In this document: positions 13,369 through 16,307 of the stretch, piece after piece
Position numbering within the stretch: the first letter of the stretch is position 1
How the letters are laid out: each line of letters opens with the position of its first letter
DNA from: Campylobacteraceae bacterium
GTDB taxonomy: Bacteria > Campylobacterota > Campylobacteria > Campylobacterales > Sulfurovaceae
Reading direction: 5' to 3'
DNA length: 16,307 bases
Assembly (NCBI GenBank): GCA_027056615.1
Contig: JALUKJ010000030.1
Location: forward strand, 1 to 16,307
Notes under the pieces: generated by a model
What the model was told of the DNA's origin: nothing
What the model saw: the letters and a program-made list of their open reading frames with translations, nothing else
Databases searched by the model: none
Program-made: the position numbers and the translations under genes

Positions 13369-16253
13369 TTTCTCTCCTTAACATATTTTTCTTTCGGCTC
13401 TGCCACCATCATCTGCTCTTCATAATCACTACTATTAACCACAGCCACATCCATAAACTTCCCAACATAATCCAAAATCTTATGGGTCACACGAGGAATA
13501 ACCTTACGCCGTTCAAGTAGCTTAGGGCGAACCTGCAAGGTATTTTCAATATCCTTTTTCAAAGGCGAACGCTCATCATAAATATAGTTTCCAATCACCT
13601 TTTCAACCTCATCTTTTTTCAGATTCTCCTCACGACAAAGCTCCTCAAACCCCTTTTCACGCTCTACTTCCCAAAACTTTTCAAACTCCTCAGCCACCAA
13701 CTCACTGTCATCAATGTTCATCAGATTTTCATTAATAAACTTCTCTATCAACTCTCGTTTAGAACGCAAAGAGGCATCGCCGTTTATAATGTTTGATATA
13801 TGCTCTCTTTGTCCCTTTTTGTCCTCCTCTTTTGCATCTTTGAGTTTGGCTAAAAGCATCAAGATGTAGTTCACATTTATCTCATCGACCTGTATAAGTT
13901 CTAGTTCAAAGTCCACATCTTCTAGTATGGAGACCTTTTCGCTCTCTTTATTGCTCTTTATACTGTCGTAAAGGTCAAGGTATTTAGACTTATAATCTTC
14001 AAACTCCTGTGCCGACATCTCCAAGTCATCAAAGCCAAAGTCGGAAAACCCTGCCAAGATGTTTTTTAACCTCATCAAGGCTCTAAAGGCTTGAACAAAA
14101 GCAAATTGAGCCTCTTCATCTGTAAGTTCATCGACCGACTCCACCGTAGGGGTTACGGCTAAAAGTTTTTCTCTATAGGCTTCATTAAACTCACTCACAT
14201 ACTCCTCATAGGGCTTCATCAAAATAATATCTTTAGCCTCTTTGTTAGAAAAGAGTGCAATAGCATCATCGGTATTAGATTTTAAGTTTCTAAAACAGAC
14301 GATGTTCCCTTGCGATTTCTGCTCGTTGAGTATTCTGTTTGTTCGTGAAAATGCTTGAATAAGTCCGTGGTATTTTAGGTTTTTATCGACATAGAGCGTG
14401 TTGAGTGACTTCGCATCAAACCCTGTCAAAAACATATTGACCACCAGTAAAATGTCTATCTCTCTATTTTTAACACGCTTAGAGAGTTCATTGTAGTAGT
14501 TGTAAAAGCTCTGTGAATCTTTGGTACTGTATTTTGTGCCAAACATTTTGTTGTAGTCTGTTATGTACTCATCTAGCTTTTCACGGCTATGAGGAGTCAC
14601 CTCTTTTACTTCACCATCAAGCTCTATAATTCCATCGGCATCTTTGTCTTCTTCATTGGCTTGGTAAGAAAATATGGTCGCAATCTTTAGCTTATGCTCT
14701 TTGCGTTTAAACATCTCATAATACTTTATGAGCATCTCAACCGAACTCACACACATCATGGCTGTAAACTCTCGGTTGTGTGTTTTTCGTGAGTGGTTAG
14801 CCAGTATATAGTCTACTATCTTCTCTACTCTCACATCAGACTCTAACAGCTCTTTGGTGTCTATATCTTCTACCTCAATGTCAATATTGGTCGCACTCTC
14901 ACCCTTCTCTTTGTAGCGTCCCACATACTCCACCGAAAACTTTAAAACATTCTCATCAGCTATGGCATCGGTGATAACATACTTGTGTAAAACATCATCA
15001 AAAAGCTCTCGCGTGGTGCGTTTACCAAGCTTATTACCCACGGCATTCTCTACAAAGATGGGCGTACCTGTAAAACCTATCATTTGGTTATTGGTAAAAA
15101 AGTTCGTAATGGCTAAATGTGTCTCTCCAAACTGAGAACGATGACACTCATCAAATATAAAGACAATATGCTCATCTTTCACGGCTTCCATCTCTGCTAA
15201 ATATCGTGTTTTACTTATGGCTGTGTTGAGCTTCTGTATGGTGGTAACTATAAGCCCAGTATCGTCTCCAAACTGTCGTACCAAGGCTTTTGTGTTGTCT
15301 GTGCCATCGACTGAACCATCGGAAAAGCTGTTAAACTCTTTGGTGGTCTGAAAGTCCAAATCTTTTCTGTCTACCACAAAAACCACTTTATGTACTTTTG
15401 GTAGCTTCATAAGTATCTGTGCTGTTTTAAAAGAGGTAAGCGTTTTCCCTGAACCTGTGGTGTGCCAAATGTAGCCGTTTTTGTCGCTGTTGTTAACCCT
15501 GTCAATTATCGCTTCTACAGCATGAAACTGATAGGGTCTTAGCACCATAAGTATCTTTGGTACTTCGGCTAAAACGATGTATTTACATATCATCTTTGCG
15601 ACATGGCATCGCTCTAAAAAAACCTCTGTAAAGGCTTCAAGGTTGGTAATGTTATGGTTCTCTCTGTCTGCCCAAAAAAAGGTCTGTTTAAACGACTGCT
15701 TTTTGTTGTTGGCATAGTATTTGGTATTGACCCCATTACTAATGACAAACAACTGCACATAGTTAAAGAGTGCCGAGTTCGACCCATAAGAGTGACGTTG
15801 ATAACGGTTAATCTGATTGAACGCCTCTTTTAGCTCCAAGCCACGCCGTTTGAGTTCTATCTGCACCAATGGCAAACCGTTAATGAGTAGCGTTACATCA
15901 TATCGGTTCTTATAAACCCCCTCCACGCTCACTTGGCTTGTCACTTGAAACTCATTTTGACACCAGTGTTCAGAGTTTAAAAACTCTATATATTTGGTCG
16001 TACCATCGTCACAAGTGAGCGAAAATCTGTCTCTTAAGAGTTTGGCTTTTTCAAATACAGAGCCTTTGTTGAGGTAGTTGAGTACACGTTTAAACTCTTG
16101 GTGACTAAGCGTCGTGTTGTTGTGGATTTCGAGTTGGGTTTTTAGGTTAGCTTCTAGGGCTTTGTCATCTTTTATGATTACAGGTGTGTATTTTAATTGT
16201 ATGAGTTGGTCTATTAAATTTTGCTCTAGCGTGGCTTCGCTTTGTGTTCCCAT
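13365..16253 (-). CDS. hsdR: Type I restriction enzyme HsdR subunit
   Basis: HsdR is the motor and nuclease subunit of type I restriction-modification complexes, which translocate and cut unmodified DNA. The N-terminal nuclease has Asp119 (KNRYDVTLL) and Glu133-x-Lys135 (VQIELKRR), the PD-(D/E)xK core. The SF2 motor has HTTGSGKT (residues 264-271), DECH (368-371), GFTGTPI (393-399) and QAFSRTNRI near residue 635. A helical C-terminal domain follows, as needed to bind the methylase core. At 962 residues the gene is intact and of EcoR124-like size. I chose the ATG at 16253, with GGGGAA 5 bases upstream; a TTG at 16265 lies within that Shine-Dalgarno. hsdM and hsdS are not in the window and may lie to the right. 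Confidence 0.95.
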   Translation of the reverse strand: MGTQSEATLEQNLIDQLIQLKYTPVIIKDDKALEANLKTQLEIHNNTTLSHQEFKRVLNYLNKGSVFEKAKLLRDRFSLTCDDGTTKYIEFLNSEHWCQNEFQVTSQVSVEGVYKNRYDVTLLINGLPLVQIELKRRGLELKEAFNQINRYQRHSYGSNSALFNYVQLFVISNGVNTKYYANNKKQSFKQTFFWADRENHNITNLEAFTEVFLERCHVAKMICKYIVLAEVPKILMVLRPYQFHAVEAIIDRVNNSDKNGYIWHTTGSGKTLTSFKTAQILMKLPKVHKVVFVVDRKDLDFQTTKEFNSFSDGSVDGTDNTKALVRQFGDDTGLIVTTIQKLNTAISKTRYLAEMEAVKDEHIVFIFDECHRSQFGETHLAITNFFTNNQMIGFTGTPIFVENAVGNKLGKRTTRELFDDVLHKYVITDAIADENVLKFSVEYVGRYKEKGESATNIDIEVEDIDTKELLESDVRVEKIVDYILANHSRKTHNREFTAMMCVSSVEMLIKYYEMFKRKEHKLKIATIFSYQANEEDKDADGIIELDGEVKEVTPHSREKLDEYITDYNKMFGTKYSTKDSQSFYNYYNELSKRVKNREIDILLVVNMFLTGFDAKSLNTLYVDKNLKYHGLIQAFSRTNRILNEQKSQGNIVCFRNLKSNTDDAIALFSNKEAKDIILMKPYEEYVSEFNEAYREKLLAVTPTVESVDELTDEEAQFAFVQAFRALMRLKNILAGFSDFGFDDLEMSAQEFEDYKSKYLDLYDSIKSNKESEKVSILEDVDFELELIQVDEINVNYILMLLAKLKDAKEEDKKGQREHISNIINGDASLRSKRELIEKFINENLMNIDDSELVAEEFEKFWEVEREKGFEELCREENLKKDEVEKVIGNYIYDERSPLKKDIENTLQVRPKLLERRKVIPRVTHKILDYVGKFMDVAVVNSSDYEEQMMVAEPKEKYVKERK

Positions 16254-16280
16254 TCTATTCCCCAAAATGTTGTTTTGAAT

Positions 16281-16289
16281 ATTATAGCA
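16281..16289 (-). promoter_or_regulatory. Extended -10 promoter for hsdR
   Basis: On the minus strand TGC-TATAAT gives a perfect extended -10, about 28 bases before the hsdR start. Its 16-base context, ATTATGCTATAATATT, is identical to that of the lpxC promoter. It shows that hsdR and the small membrane gene can be transcribed separately from any hsdM/hsdS genes. Confidence 0.6.
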
Positions 16290-16307
16290 TAATCGTTAAA
16301 ATTAAAT

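Overview
The window looks like a chromosomal segment of an AT-rich member of the Campylobacterota (the former Epsilonproteobacteria), probably a Sulfurovum- or Sulfurimonas-like free-living or host-associated lineage. The basis is the minus-strand order lpxC - tsaB - thrB - ylxR - infB - rbfA - rimP, the Campylobacterota-type RbfA and YlxR sequences, and the short, tightly packed or overlapping genes. No rRNA, tRNA, CRISPR array or intact transposase gene was seen.

Left part (1-1922, minus strand): the 5' end of ribD runs off the left edge. Between it and rimP lies an accessory stretch. It holds a 95-residue unknown protein, a nucleotidyltransferase/HEPN pair of toxin-antitoxin type, a wrecked DUF4143-type AAA ATPase gene with most of its middle deleted, and several short hairpin repeats that begin with GTAG.

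Housekeeping block (1923-8395, minus strand): lipid A synthesis (lpxC), tRNA t6A modification (tsaB), threonine synthesis (thrB), and translation initiation and small-subunit maturation (ylxR, infB, rbfA, rimP). An extended -10 promoter before lpxC could drive the whole run. The genes overlap or nearly touch, except for a 286-base gap between infB and rbfA that is packed with nested palindromes.

Right plus-strand part (8544-12990): a MsrB-MsrA fusion preceded by a perfect palindrome, then a two-gene sugar phosphotransferase (PTS) set: an HPr-Enzyme I fusion overlapping a NagE-like EIICB permease. A GlcNAc-type PTS is unusual in this phylum and no EIIA is present here. A small single-membrane-span protein follows, with a Fur/PerR-like box in front of it.

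Right minus-strand part (13066-16307): a type I restriction HsdR subunit with its own promoter, translationally coupled by an ATGA overlap to a small two-span membrane protein of unknown function. A strong hairpin separates these from the convergent plus-strand genes.

The main unifying oddity is a dispersed family of GTAG-footed hairpins, resembling REP elements mobilised by RAYT (TnpA-REP) transposases. They sit between genes, inside the infB-rbfA gap, and once in frame inside the Enzyme I coding sequence as exactly seven codons.
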